From positions 62,001 through 126,000 of the forward strand of contig USGU01000002.1 in the NCBI GenBank assembly GCA_900554415.1: a stretch of DNA of 64,000 bases. The letters run 5' to 3'. The notes beneath the pieces were generated by a model. That model searched no databases, had not been told where the DNA came from, and worked only from the letters and a program-made list of their open reading frames with translations. Of this stretch, positions 9,169 through 17,579 are shown piece after piece. Within the stretch, counting starts at the first letter, position 1. Each line of letters opens with the position of its first letter. Source of the stretch: an uncultured Lachnospiraceae bacterium. Its GTDB lineage: Bacteria > Bacillota > Clostridia > Lachnospirales > Lachnospiraceae. The translations under genes were made by a program, and so were the position numbers.

Positions 9169-10098
9169 CTATTTTTCGAATAAAAGAGTGGAAAAATATC
9201 TTTCCGCTGTATCCGGGAGAATTGTTACCACAGTTTTCCCTTTCCCAAGCTTTTTTGCAAGTCTTACAGCAGCAGCCACATTGGTTCCACCGGAAATTCC
9301 ACACAAGAGACCTTCTCTTTTTGCCAGATCTTTTGCAGTCTGAACTGCTTCTTCATCTGAGACAATTACAATCTCGTCATAAATATTCTGGTCTAATATC
9401 TCAGGAATAACACCATCCCCAATTCCCATTTGAATATGTGAACCTACTTCTTTTCCGGAAAGTATGGCAGCATGCTCTGGTTCGATAGCCCAGATTACCG
9501 CTTTCGGATTTTGCTTCCGGATTGCTGCACCGACTCCACTAATTGTTCCACCGGTTCCAATCCCGGAACAAAAGCCATCTATTGGTTTCCCGACCTGTTC
9601 TACAATCTCTGCGCCTGTATGTTCTAGATGGGCTCTGTAATTCGCCATATTTGCAAACTGCTGAGGCACGAATACATGGGTGTCTGCTTTCTGCATTTCA
9701 AGTGCCATCTGTATACATTGGTTAATACATTTGCCTATATCGCCATCATCATGGACTACTCTTATCTCAGCCCCGTATTGTTTTACCAGTTTCCTACGTT
9801 CTTCGCTAACGGAATCGGGCATGATAATCACCGTCTTATAACCTCTCACTGCGCCAACCAATGCCAATCCTATTCCCTGATTTCCACTGGTGGGCTCTAC
9901 AATAATCGTTTCCTTATTGATAATGCCTTTTTGTTCTGCATCCAGAATCATATTTAACGCAGTTCTCGTTTTCACTGAACCACCTACATTCACTGCTTCG
10001 AACTTTACTAAAATTTCCGCACTTTCCTCATCGACCATGCGATTAAGCCGAATCATCGGGGTATTCCCTACGGCTTCTAAAATATTATTGTAAACCAC
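9169..10098 (-). CDS. cysK: Cysteine synthase (O-acetylserine sulfhydrylase A)
   Basis: PLP-dependent enzyme that makes cysteine from O-acetylserine and sulfide. The PLP lysine lies in GGSVKTRTA (about residue 40) where the family has SxKxR, the Asn/Gly loop is PTSGNQGIGLA, and the PLP-phosphate loop is GIGTGGTISG. The start at GTG 10098 is preferred: it gives VYNNILEAVGNTPMIRL, which matches the usual N-terminus, and AGGAGG lies eight bases upstream, whereas the GTG at 10107 overlaps that site. The 300-residue length is normal. The upstream region holds a possible structured leader. Confidence 0.94.
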   Translation of the reverse strand: MVYNNILEAVGNTPMIRLNRMVDEESAEILVKFEAVNVGGSVKTRTALNMILDAEQKGIINKETIIVEPTSGNQGIGLALVGAVRGYKTVIIMPDSVSEERRKLVKQYGAEIRVVHDDGDIGKCINQCIQMALEMQKADTHVFVPQQFANMANYRAHLEHTGAEIVEQVGKPIDGFCSGIGTGGTISGVGAAIRKQNPKAVIWAIEPEHAAILSGKEVGSHIQMGIGDGVIPEILDQNIYDEIVIVSDEEAVQTAKDLAKREGLLCGISGGTNVAAAVRLAKKLGKGKTVVTILPDTAERYFSTLLFEK

Positions 10099-10253
10099 TT
10101 CCTGCACCTCCTGCTTCGACGCACGCCCGCTGTTTTCACAGTTCCCGGTCTTGTCGCTCCGCTCTCTCTTTTAGTATATTGCCAACCTGCGTCAGTTGCA
10201 ACCCCAAAAGAAGGCTAGGCCGGTTAAAGGTTACAGAATGTTTGTCTGCGACA

Positions 10254-10287
10254 GAAAGCTTGTAGTTCCGGTCACTATATCGCTTTC
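10254..10287 (-). promoter_or_regulatory. Possible structured leader upstream of cysK
   Basis: GAAAGC (10254-10259) pairs with GCTTTC (10282-10287), and inside it TGTAGT pairs with ACTATA (one wobble) around a TCCGGTC loop, giving an interrupted stem of about 12 bp. It lies about 155 bases upstream of the cysK start in the likely 5' leader. No T-box GGTGG motif or SAM-riboswitch core was recognised. The rest of 10108-10599 holds nothing I can name; a perfect GAGCTTC/GAAGCTC hairpin lies at 10494-10511. Confidence 0.3.
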
Positions 10288-10599
10288 CTTTTCTCAATAT
10301 TCAATTTTTATCAGGTTAAGTGTATGTTACAAAATTGTCTATTGAGATTGTCTGATTTGTCATCTCTTGCCTAATCATCAGGACTTACTTCCAACTGCCA
10401 CACTATTTACCATCCACGCTAATGTTAATCTTAAGGCCTTTTATTTATTACATCACATGTTCGATAAATATTCGCGAAAGTCTGGTAGCTGGAAGAGCTT
10501 CCTGAGAAGCTCTCTGGCAATGATTATTTTGTTTTCATTTTATTTCGCTTTTGTACAAATAAAATAGGAATTTTTGTGTTGCTTGTTTGCGTGATTAAA

Positions 10600-11058
10600 T
10601 TAAATGTAAATTCCATCCGTATAGGAATGTGTTGAGTCTGAGTTTGCATAATGCGTACACCATACTCGATAATAATACCCTGTCGGTACAGATAAAACCT
10701 TGCTAGTACTTACATAATATGTATCTTCTTTCGCTGCACTCCAACTTGTATAACGTACCCATTTTCCATTTACCAGGCGTTCTACTCGGACTAAAATAGA
10801 AATATTATCTACCACCTTATTGGCAGTAGTATCTCCACCCGCTCCAATCAATCCTGTTCCCTGTTTATTAATCGTAGAAGAGCCGCTTCGTAAATATACC
10901 CCTCTTGTCATGGAACCAACTGTTACCTCTGAAGAATCTGTATCCAGCAGATAGGAACCATCAACGCAAACCGGCTCGTCAGCCGCCTGTGCATTTACCG
11001 ACATTCCTAAACTCAAAACCATAATCATCGCCATTACAACTGATACGAGTTTTTTCAT
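10600..11058 (-). CDS. Secreted DUF6147 family protein
   Basis: 152 residues with a clear signal peptide (MKKLVSVVMAMIMVLSLG, cleavage probably after VNAQA near residue 26). The mature part has the pattern I associate with DUF6147: RGVYLRSGSSTI, GTGLIGAGGDTTA, VRVERLVNGKWVRYTSW and GYYYRVWCTHYANSDS. The family has no known activity; exported beta-rich proteins of this kind are common in Lachnospiraceae. It lies 57 bases downstream of the DUF4367 gene in the same direction, so the two may be co-transcribed. Confidence 0.83.
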   Translation of the reverse strand: MKKLVSVVMAMIMVLSLGMSVNAQAADEPVCVDGSYLLDTDSSEVTVGSMTRGVYLRSGSSTINKQGTGLIGAGGDTTANKVVDNISILVRVERLVNGKWVRYTSWSAAKEDTYYVSTSKVLSVPTGYYYRVWCTHYANSDSTHSYTDGIYI

Positions 11059-11115
11059 GTTTATCCCTGCCTTTCACTATATTAACGCACAAGCAGGAAA
11101 AAACTGACGCGATTT

Positions 11116-12066
11116 TTATAAAAAATATAAATTTTTTATTATTTCTTTCATTTCAGCATCTGATAAGTTTCCCGTAATTGTATAATAGATGCTTTGATAT
11201 TCAAAGTTTGCTACATACAAAATTTCAGAACTACCAGAAGTTTCATAGCTTTTCAATGTTATGGGAGTGCCATTAACATTCAATATCTGCTCATTCAACA
11301 ACTGGTCCTCTACCTGATACCCCATTGCTTGTTCTGTTGGTGAAAATGATATTCGGTATTCCAGAATGCTATCTTGGCACTGATAAAACAAACCGGCTCT
11401 TTTTAATGTGGAATCTAATTCGTAATCTAAAAAAATAACATCATTTGGCAAATATCCAAACTGAACCATCTCTATACCAAGTTCATTTTTAATATCTTCA
11501 TATGCTTCTGCTTCCGTATGCTGTTCTTCTACTACCGCCTCATCTCCTTCTCTTTCGGAGCTCATTTTCACCATCTTACTTGTTCCGAGTATCTGATTTT
11601 TAATCTCCGTCACAAGCGGAACTTCACCGATACTGGTCATGCTCATGGCAAATGCCAGAATTGCAACGATTGCGACCAGCAAATACAGCTTCCGTCTGCG
11701 TTTCTTAAATGGAACTGTCTTGTGCGTATTACCCTCGTTTTCATCCGAGACAGTTTTTCCATTTTCCTGCAGTGCCTGCATTTCCCTGCCAAGCCGGAAT
11801 GCTTCTCTGTCTTTTTCAGGCATTTCTTCGCAAGCTGCCTTCTTTTCTTCTAGTTTCTGAATCTTCTGCATAAGCACTTCTTCATTCTCATCCGGAAGCT
11901 TAAGATCTTTCAGGGACTCATCGGCTTCTATTTCTTCCAGAATCGCCCGTGCTTCCTTATCGAATTCTCCGCGCAGAAGTTTCTCCATTTCCTCATGTTC
12001 TTTCTTCATTAGTGACCTCCTCGCCACTGCTTTCTCATTTTGCATTTCATTTCTTGCCCCATTCAT
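11116..12066 (-). CDS. DUF4367-type membrane protein, probable anti-sigma factor
   Basis: 316 residues: a cytoplasmic Glu/Lys-rich N-terminal half (coiled-coil-like, about 1-125), one membrane segment (LYLLVAIVAILAFAMS, about 127-143) and an extracytoplasmic DUF4367-like domain ending GNLSDAEMKEIIKNLYF. This is the layout of Clostridial anti-sigma proteins paired with ECF-type sigma factors. GGAAAGGTCAAG precedes the ATG at 12066. The likely partner sigma factor (13276-13818) is on the same strand, but murG sits between them in the opposite direction. Partnership is inferred. Confidence 0.78.
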   Translation of the reverse strand: MNGARNEMQNEKAVARRSLMKKEHEEMEKLLRGEFDKEARAILEEIEADESLKDLKLPDENEEVLMQKIQKLEEKKAACEEMPEKDREAFRLGREMQALQENGKTVSDENEGNTHKTVPFKKRRRKLYLLVAIVAILAFAMSMTSIGEVPLVTEIKNQILGTSKMVKMSSEREGDEAVVEEQHTEAEAYEDIKNELGIEMVQFGYLPNDVIFLDYELDSTLKRAGLFYQCQDSILEYRISFSPTEQAMGYQVEDQLLNEQILNVNGTPITLKSYETSGSSEILYVANFEYQSIYYTITGNLSDAEMKEIIKNLYFL

Positions 12067-12132
12067 CTTGACCTTTCCACGTACAGTGATTAAACTGTAA
12101 CTATGAACGCTCTAAAAACAGGAGGCAAATCC

Positions 12133-13203
12133 ATGAAACGAATTATCTTAACCGGTGGTGGTACCGCCGGCCATGTGACACCTAACATTGCATTATTACC
12201 CAGATTAAGAGAACTTCAATATGACATACACTATATCGGTTCTTACACCGGAATCGAAAAAGAACTGATTGAAAAACAGCAGATTCCATACCACGGAATT
12301 TCTTCCGGGAAGCTTCGCCGTTATTTCAGTCTGAAGAACTTTACCGACCCATTTCGTGTACTGAAAGGCTTCAGTGAAGCGAACCACCTGATTAAAACGC
12401 TGAAACCTGATGTGATTTTTTCCAAGGGTGGCTTTGTCAGCGTTCCTGTTGTCATTGCCGGGAAACGGAATCATGTTCCGGTCATCATCCACGAATCGGA
12501 TATGACTCCGGGACTTGCCAACCGCATTTCCATTCCATCTGCTTACAGGGTATGCTGTAACTTTCCTGAAACTTTAAAAGCACTCCCGGAAGATAAAGCC
12601 GTGTTAACCGGCTCTCCTATCCGACAGGAACTTATGACCGGTGACCCGGAAAAAGCCCGTGCTTTCTGTGGATTCAAGGATGAAAAACCAGTGATTCTTG
12701 TAGTTGGCGGGAGTCTGGGAGCTACTGCTGTCAATCAGGCAGTGCGTGCCATTCTACCGGAACTATTAAAAGATTTCCAGGTAATTCATCTGTGTGGGAA
12801 AGGTAAGCTTGATACCAGTTTAAACAACTTAGAAGGCTATGTCCAGTTCGAATATATTCAGGATGAACTGCGTCATTTATTCGCCCTCTCTGACATCGTA
12901 ATTTCCCGTGCAGGTGCAAATGCTATTTGTGAACTTCTGGCTCTCCAGAAACCAAATCTTCTGATCCCACTTTCTGCCAGTGCAAGCCGTGGAGACCAGA
13001 TTTTAAATGCCCGTTCTTTCGAGCGTCAAGGTTTCAGCAAGGTTCTAGAGGAAGAAACACTAACAAATGAATTGCTTCTTGACACGGTTCACGAACTTTA
13101 CGATAACCGTCAGCAATACGTAACTGCTATGCAGCAATCCTCCCAACAAAATCCGATTGAAACAATTATCCAGTTAATCGAATCCGCTTCAAAAAATAAA
13201 TAG
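12133..13203 (+). CDS. murG: UDP-N-acetylglucosamine--N-acetylmuramyl-(pentapeptide) pyrophosphoryl-undecaprenol GlcNAc transferase
   Basis: 356-residue GT28 enzyme that adds GlcNAc to lipid I, giving lipid II on the inner face of the membrane. The N-terminal glycine loop GGGTAGHV, the second loop GGSLGA and the acceptor/donor segment SRAGANAICELLALQKPNLLIPL are diagnostic. The ATG at 12133 was chosen because AGGAGG lies eight bases upstream; the 12103 start has no such site. It stands alone rather than in a division cluster, between a sigma gene and its likely anti-sigma partner, and ends at a bidirectional terminator. Confidence 0.95.
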   Translation: MKRIILTGGGTAGHVTPNIALLPRLRELQYDIHYIGSYTGIEKELIEKQQIPYHGISSGKLRRYFSLKNFTDPFRVLKGFSEANHLIKTLKPDVIFSKGGFVSVPVVIAGKRNHVPVIIHESDMTPGLANRISIPSAYRVCCNFPETLKALPEDKAVLTGSPIRQELMTGDPEKARAFCGFKDEKPVILVVGGSLGATAVNQAVRAILPELLKDFQVIHLCGKGKLDTSLNNLEGYVQFEYIQDELRHLFALSDIVISRAGANAICELLALQKPNLLIPLSASASRGDQILNARSFERQGFSKVLEEETLTNELLLDTVHELYDNRQQYVTAMQQSSQQNPIETIIQLIESASKNK

Positions 13204-13221
13204 TATATATGCCATATTTGA

Positions 13222-13249
13222 AAAACAGGTGTCGATTCGACACCTGTTT
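13222..13249. terminator. Bidirectional terminator between convergent murG and sigma gene
   Basis: AAACAGGTGTCGA and TCGACACCTGTTT form a 13-base perfect inverted repeat separated by one base. A runs and T runs flank it on both sides. It lies between two converging genes and can serve both. Confidence 0.85.
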
Positions 13250-13275
13250 GTTGCTAAATCGGTTCCTTCGCCGTC

Positions 13276-13818
13276 CTATTCATTGTCTGGTTTTATATGT
13301 TCTCTTACCCATTTTCGTGCTCTGTATAACACACTTTGCAATACTTCCAGACTGATTCCCATCTTATCCGCGACATCTTTCTGTTTCATTTCCTGACAGT
13401 ATACCAGCATCACTGCTTCATACCATCGTTCGTTTGTTGTATAAAGCCTATCCAGAATATATTCACTTCTGTGAATCCGTTCTTCTACATTGATTTTCTC
13501 AAATACCGTTTCTTCTGCTCCAGGCAATAATTGATGCCGGAGCAGCTTCATATCCACTTTCTCATCTGGAACTTCGCGAAGAACCCGTCTTAAATAGGAA
13601 CAGGCTTCATTCTTTGCCGTTACGATTAACCACTGCAGGAGATATTCTTCTGTGTATGTATCAAAGTGCTCATACAGTTTCACAAAAACTTCTTGTGTGA
13701 TATCTTGAGCTGTATCATAATCCACGTTAGAGTATCGCATCACGATTTTAAAAACTGTATCCTTATTTTCAACATATACACGCCGAAAATGTTCTAAATT
13801 CTTTTCCCTCATAACCAT
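13276..13818 (-). CDS. ECF-type RNA polymerase sigma factor
   Basis: 180 residues with the sigma-70 region 2 core (DYDTAQDITQEVFVKLYEHF, about 33-52) and a region 4 helix-turn-helix (QKDVADKMGISLEVLQSVLYRARKWV split over about 147-172). It lacks regions 1 and 3, as usual for ECF sigma factors. It probably acts with the DUF4367 protein on the far side of murG. The target genes are not visible. It has no close neighbour in the same direction downstream, because murG converges on it. Confidence 0.87.
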   Translation of the reverse strand: MVMREKNLEHFRRVYVENKDTVFKIVMRYSNVDYDTAQDITQEVFVKLYEHFDTYTEEYLLQWLIVTAKNEACSYLRRVLREVPDEKVDMKLLRHQLLPGAEETVFEKINVEERIHRSEYILDRLYTTNERWYEAVMLVYCQEMKQKDVADKMGISLEVLQSVLYRARKWVREHIKPDNE

Positions 13819-13855
13819 GTGCTTTCCTCTATCTTATTACTCTATTTCTCCTTTT

Positions 13856-14272
13856 TTATTTTGCTGCAGCAAGCTTTGCCAAAATTTCATCTCTATCAGC
13901 ATCGGTAAGTTCGCCACTCTTCCATCCAAATCCGGCATCGTCATTTTTATAGCGCGGAATCAGATGCATATGGAAATGAAATACCGTCTGACCGGCAGCC
14001 TCTCCGTTATTCTGTACAATGTTGTATCCATCACATCCAAGTACCTCTGTCAGTTTCGTTACCATCTTCTTGGCAAGTTTAAATGCTCTTCCGGCAACCT
14101 CTTCGTCAATTTCATAAATATTTGCATAATGCTCTTTTGGTAAAATCAAAGCGTGTCCCTTTGTAGCCGGTCCAAGATCGAGAATGACTCTGAACTCATC
14201 ATCTTCATAAAGTGTGGCAGTCGGAATTTCACCGTTTGCAAGCTTGCAAAAAATGCAGTTATCGTTTTTCAT
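13856..14272 (-). CDS. HIT family protein (histidine triad nucleotide hydrolase)
   Basis: 138-residue HinT-like protein that hydrolyses AMP-linked phosphoramidates or acyl adenylates. The triad HFHMHLIPRY lies near residue 100, and the N-terminal CIFCKLANGEIPT carries a probable CxxC half of the zinc site seen in many HIT proteins. The ATG at 14272 was chosen because GGAGGAAGG lies just upstream; the ATG at 14287 overlaps this site. It is divergent from the histidine kinase gene. Confidence 0.92.
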   Translation of the reverse strand: MKNDNCIFCKLANGEIPTATLYEDDEFRVILDLGPATKGHALILPKEHYANIYEIDEEVAGRAFKLAKKMVTKLTEVLGCDGYNIVQNNGEAAGQTVFHFHMHLIPRYKNDDAGFGWKSGELTDADRDEILAKLAAAK

Positions 14273-14352
14273 AATACCTTCCTCCATTCAAAAAAAACAT
14301 TTGATTATCCATATCGCCAATGCTACACTATCTTCAGAAAGGCGGTATGAAT

Positions 14353-15084
14353 ATGTCATTTACAACCAGTGATTATGAACAATTACAAGTTCTTATGGAC
14401 GAAAGTCCTGAAAATAAAGCTTTGATTCAGAAGCTTCTGGATTCTCATCGTTATACAGTAAGCAAGATTAGTCATGAAATCCGAAACCCGTTGTCACTCA
14501 TCTACAGTATGTTCCAAATTACGGAAACCCAGCATCCGGAAGTAAAGACTTTCAAATACTGGGGTCAAATTTGTAATGATTTAATATTTATTAATCAGCT
14601 CCTGACCGAACTTTCAGCCTACAATAACAGCGAGCAGCTGCGCATGGAAACATTCTCTTTCACAGAATTATTGAAGAAAATCTGTCTCTCCTTTGCGGCT
14701 TCCTGTACCGACACAGATATTGAATTTACTTCTCTCATTATTCCTGAACCCGTAATATATAACGGTGACCCGGTAAAGTTAAGAGAAGCTATTCTGAATC
14801 TTCTGAAAAATGCCAAGGAAGCCATTTCCGGAGAAGGCTCTATTCGTCTGGAATCCATCCTTACCGAAAAGCACTTCATTGTCCGCATTATCGATACAGG
14901 ATGTGGAATTGCTGCTGAAGATTTGGACACCATTTTCGATACTTTCGTAACACATAAGACCGGTGGAACCGGTCTTGGACTTGCGATTGTCCAAAAGACC
15001 ATTATGGCTCACAATGGTTGCATCTCGGTTGATTCTTCCCCCAATAAAGGAACAACCTTTGTCCTGCAATTTCCAATCACTTAA
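14353..15084 (+). CDS. Soluble orphan sensor histidine kinase
   Basis: About 243 residues. The phospho-acceptor H-box is SKISHEIRNPLSL, the N-box NLLKNAKEA, the G1 box DTGCGI and the G2 box GGTGLGLAIV. No membrane segment or sensor domain precedes the dimerisation helix (only about 40 residues), so it is cytoplasmic. No response regulator gene is next to it. AAAGGCGG lies seven bases before the ATG at 14353; the ATG at 14347 is also possible. The signal and partner are unknown. Confidence 0.86.
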   Translation: MSFTTSDYEQLQVLMDESPENKALIQKLLDSHRYTVSKISHEIRNPLSLIYSMFQITETQHPEVKTFKYWGQICNDLIFINQLLTELSAYNNSEQLRMETFSFTELLKKICLSFAASCTDTDIEFTSLIIPEPVIYNGDPVKLREAILNLLKNAKEAISGEGSIRLESILTEKHFIVRIIDTGCGIAAEDLDTIFDTFVTHKTGGTGLGLAIVQKTIMAHNGCISVDSSPNKGTTFVLQFPIT

Positions 15085-15190
15085 TTACGGACTTATTATA
15101 GTGAATAACCATTACTTTGACAAGAAAAACTTTTGTTTTTTAATTTTCCAGTAATTCTTTTAATGGTTTATGTAATGTTTTCTCGAAAAA

Positions 15191-15220
15191 TACCGTAATT
15201 TATCGTAATTTATCGTAATT
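15191..15220. repeat. Three tandem 10-bp repeats (tatcgtaatt)
   Basis: TACCGTAATT, TATCGTAATT and TATCGTAATT run head to tail, about one helical turn each, 150 bases upstream of the Rpn-type gene. They could be a protein-binding array or a transposition-related remnant. The remainder of 15085-15370 shows no gene. Confidence 0.6.
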
Positions 15221-15370
15221 CACACAAGTCAAAAGAATTGTGGTATGCTTGCCAAAATCAATGTTCTAACAAAAGATTCGCGGGCATTTGGAACTGTAAA
15301 AATCCATAAATATGTGTTATGATAAATATAACAATATCGCTCGCAGAACTAAGAAAGGCGAGGGATACCA

Positions 15371-16273
15371 ATGAGTAGCAACAATCAATTTATTATGTCA
15401 CCGACTAACGATTTCTGTTTTAAAGAATTGATGCAGAATCCCAAAATAAGAAAGGGATTCATTGCAGGTATTCTGAAAAAAACACCGGAAGAGATTACAG
15501 AGACCATTTTGCTCCCGGCTGAAACCAGAAGAGATTACGCAGACGAAAAACTATCTATTTTAGACGTGAAAGTTTTATTAGCAGATGGTACAAGGATGGA
15601 TTTGGAAATGCAGGTAGCATACTTCGGTTCATGGGATAAACGAGTTCTATTCTATTTATCTAAACTGTATACAGAACAAATTCAAAAAGGCGATGGCTAC
15701 GAAAAGCTGAAGAAATGTATTCACGTAGGAGTACTTGATTTCATACGTTTTCCGGAAAGTGAAGAATGTTATCACAAAATCAATCTTTGTAATTGTAAAA
15801 GCGGAGAAATTTACACTGATTTGTTAGAATTACACATTCTGGAACTTCCCAAGTTACCAAAGGTACGTGCAAAACTGGAACAGTGCGAAATGGTTTCCGA
15901 TGATGAGATGGTTCTTCAGTGGATGGAATTCTTTAGTTGTAAGACGCAGGAGGATTTTGAAACTATGGCAAAACAGGATGAATATATGGAAGAAGCTGTA
16001 AATACCTTATTTAAGCTGAGTGCAGACGAACAAAAACGAGTGGACTACGAAGCAAGGGAAAAGGCAATCAGAGATGACAGAGCCAAACTTGACTGGGCAA
16101 CGAAAGTCGGATTTGATGAAGGTTTGGCAAAAGGATTAGCTGAGGGTAAAACCGAAGGTTTGGCTATGGCTGGCAAGATTGTTCAATTAAAGCTAGCAGG
16201 GAAAACACTGGAAGAAATTTCCACTGCCTGTGACTTACCATTAGAACAAGTGAAAGAAATTTTAGGTGAATAA
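15371..16273 (+). CDS. Rpn family PD-(D/E)XK nuclease / putative transposase
   Basis: 300 residues. The N-terminal FIMSPTNDFCFKELM and the nuclease core LDVKVLLADGTRMDLEMQV carry the Asp and Glu-x-Gln residues of the PD-(D/E)XK fold (about residues 67-83). The C-terminal tail GFDEGLAKGLAEGKTEGLAMAGKI is the usual Gly/Glu/Ala repeat of this family. E. coli RpnA-type proteins promote RecA-independent recombination; whether this one moves DNA is not known. It has its own ribosome-binding site and ends at a convergent terminator. Confidence 0.9.
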   Translation: MSSNNQFIMSPTNDFCFKELMQNPKIRKGFIAGILKKTPEEITETILLPAETRRDYADEKLSILDVKVLLADGTRMDLEMQVAYFGSWDKRVLFYLSKLYTEQIQKGDGYEKLKKCIHVGVLDFIRFPESEECYHKINLCNCKSGEIYTDLLELHILELPKLPKVRAKLEQCEMVSDDEMVLQWMEFFSCKTQEDFETMAKQDEYMEEAVNTLFKLSADEQKRVDYEAREKAIRDDRAKLDWATKVGFDEGLAKGLAEGKTEGLAMAGKIVQLKLAGKTLEEISTACDLPLEQVKEILGE

Positions 16274-16310
16274 CAATGTTAAAGAGACTTTAAAACACTA
16301 CAGAAAAACA

Positions 16311-16353
16311 AGGGCTGATACTTTAACAAATAAAATCTTAAAGTACCAGCCCT
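16311..16353. terminator. Bidirectional terminator between Rpn gene and enolase-family gene
   Basis: AGGGCTG-TACTTTAA and TTAAAGTA-CAGCCCT pair with one A/C mismatch around an 11-base loop. It lies between converging genes. The flanking T run is weak on the plus strand. Confidence 0.75.
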
Positions 16354-16365
16354 ATTAATTATCTT

Positions 16366-17553
16366 CTACAACGTAACTGTTGTCTTCATTGTGGCATTTT
16401 CAAATACGAAATCACTGAATTCGTTTCCGATTCCCGGAAGTTCCGGAACAGTAAAATATCCGTCTACCGGCTGATAATCGTATTTGCATAAACGTTTATT
16501 ATAATCATAACGGTTATATACATGGTGCTCATGTATGGTAAAGTTTGGAATTGCTGCTTCCAGATGCAGGGATGCTGCTGTAAGAAGCGGGCTTGAGCAT
16601 ACATGAATCTGTACCCCTACATCATAAATATGAGCAAGGTCGCACACTTTCTTTGTCTCTGTAATTCCACCACAGTTTCCGATATCCGGCTGAATCATCT
16701 GGATAGAGCCATCTTCAAAATATGGAGCATATCCCCATCTTGTGTAAATACGTTCGCCCTGAGCGATTGGCATATTCAGATGGTCATGCACATATTTGTT
16801 CATCTTCGGATTTGGTGTACATGGTTCTTCGAAACAGAAAATGTTATATTTTTCTGCAAGACGACCAAGCTGAACAGCCACCTGCGCATCAATGTAAGAA
16901 TGATTTTCCATAATAATATCTACATCTGGTCCTACTGCCTCACGGACTGCTGCAAGACGGTTAATTACCATATTTACATACTTTGGAGGAAGCAGTCTTG
17001 TGGTATCTTCATGATTCAGTCTTCTTCCTTCTTCGTCAAATGTGAAGAAGTCAATCTTAATTGCATCATAGCCTTCTGCTACAGCTTTTTTCGCATTATT
17101 TACATAATCTTCAATCGTAATGGCTGGAGTTTTCTTTTCTCCCCATCCAAACTGAAGCTGGCTGGCATAGCATCTTAATTTATCACGAACCTTTCCGCCA
17201 AGTAACTGATAGAGCGGAACATTGAAATATTTTCCTTTGATATCCCACAAAGCAACGTCAAGTGCAGAAATTGCTGAGAAAATAACAGGACCGCCATTCT
17301 GTCCCCAGAATGTTTCCTTGTATAATGTTTCCCAGATTAATTCTGTCTGAAGCGGGTCCATTCCCACAATCTTATGCGCAAAATCTACAATCGTGCTGAA
17401 AGCACCTGTGGAACCACTGCCATAAGCCATAGCAGCTTCTCCATCACCATAGATTCCTTCATCTGTGTATACACGGCATAAAACCGGTTTCCATGTCTTA
17501 TTATCTTCCGGCTTTAAATCCATAATCATAACATCTACTTTTGTAATTTTCAT
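16366..17553 (-). CDS. Enolase superfamily (mandelate racemase / sugar-acid dehydratase-like) enzyme
   Basis: 395 residues with the enolase-superfamily capping domain and TIM barrel. The base region is AIKIDFF. Metal-ligand Glu residues are seen in IIMENHS, FEEPC and QGERI, and a late His-rich segment (TIHEHHVY) resembles acid-sugar dehydratase members. The substrate cannot be read from sequence. The ATG at 17553 was chosen because GGAGG lies nine bases upstream. It is the last gene of a leftward operon with an ABC importer, so the importer probably brings in its substrate or a precursor. Confidence 0.85.
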   Translation of the reverse strand: MKITKVDVMIMDLKPEDNKTWKPVLCRVYTDEGIYGDGEAAMAYGSGSTGAFSTIVDFAHKIVGMDPLQTELIWETLYKETFWGQNGGPVIFSAISALDVALWDIKGKYFNVPLYQLLGGKVRDKLRCYASQLQFGWGEKKTPAITIEDYVNNAKKAVAEGYDAIKIDFFTFDEEGRRLNHEDTTRLLPPKYVNMVINRLAAVREAVGPDVDIIMENHSYIDAQVAVQLGRLAEKYNIFCFEEPCTPNPKMNKYVHDHLNMPIAQGERIYTRWGYAPYFEDGSIQMIQPDIGNCGGITETKKVCDLAHIYDVGVQIHVCSSPLLTAASLHLEAAIPNFTIHEHHVYNRYDYNKRLCKYDYQPVDGYFTVPELPGIGNEFSDFVFENATMKTTVTL

Positions 17554-17579
17554 TATCGTCTTGCCTCCATCATTTTCTG

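Noticed and set aside
10108..10366. T-box or SAM riboswitch before cysK
   Set aside because: The T-box GGTGG-type antiterminator core and the SAM-I core could not be found; only generic stems are present.
10367..10567. 66-residue plus-strand ORF upstream of cysK
   Set aside because: No ribosome-binding site, no recognisable family, unusual composition, and it lies antisense to the cysK leader region; treated as chance.
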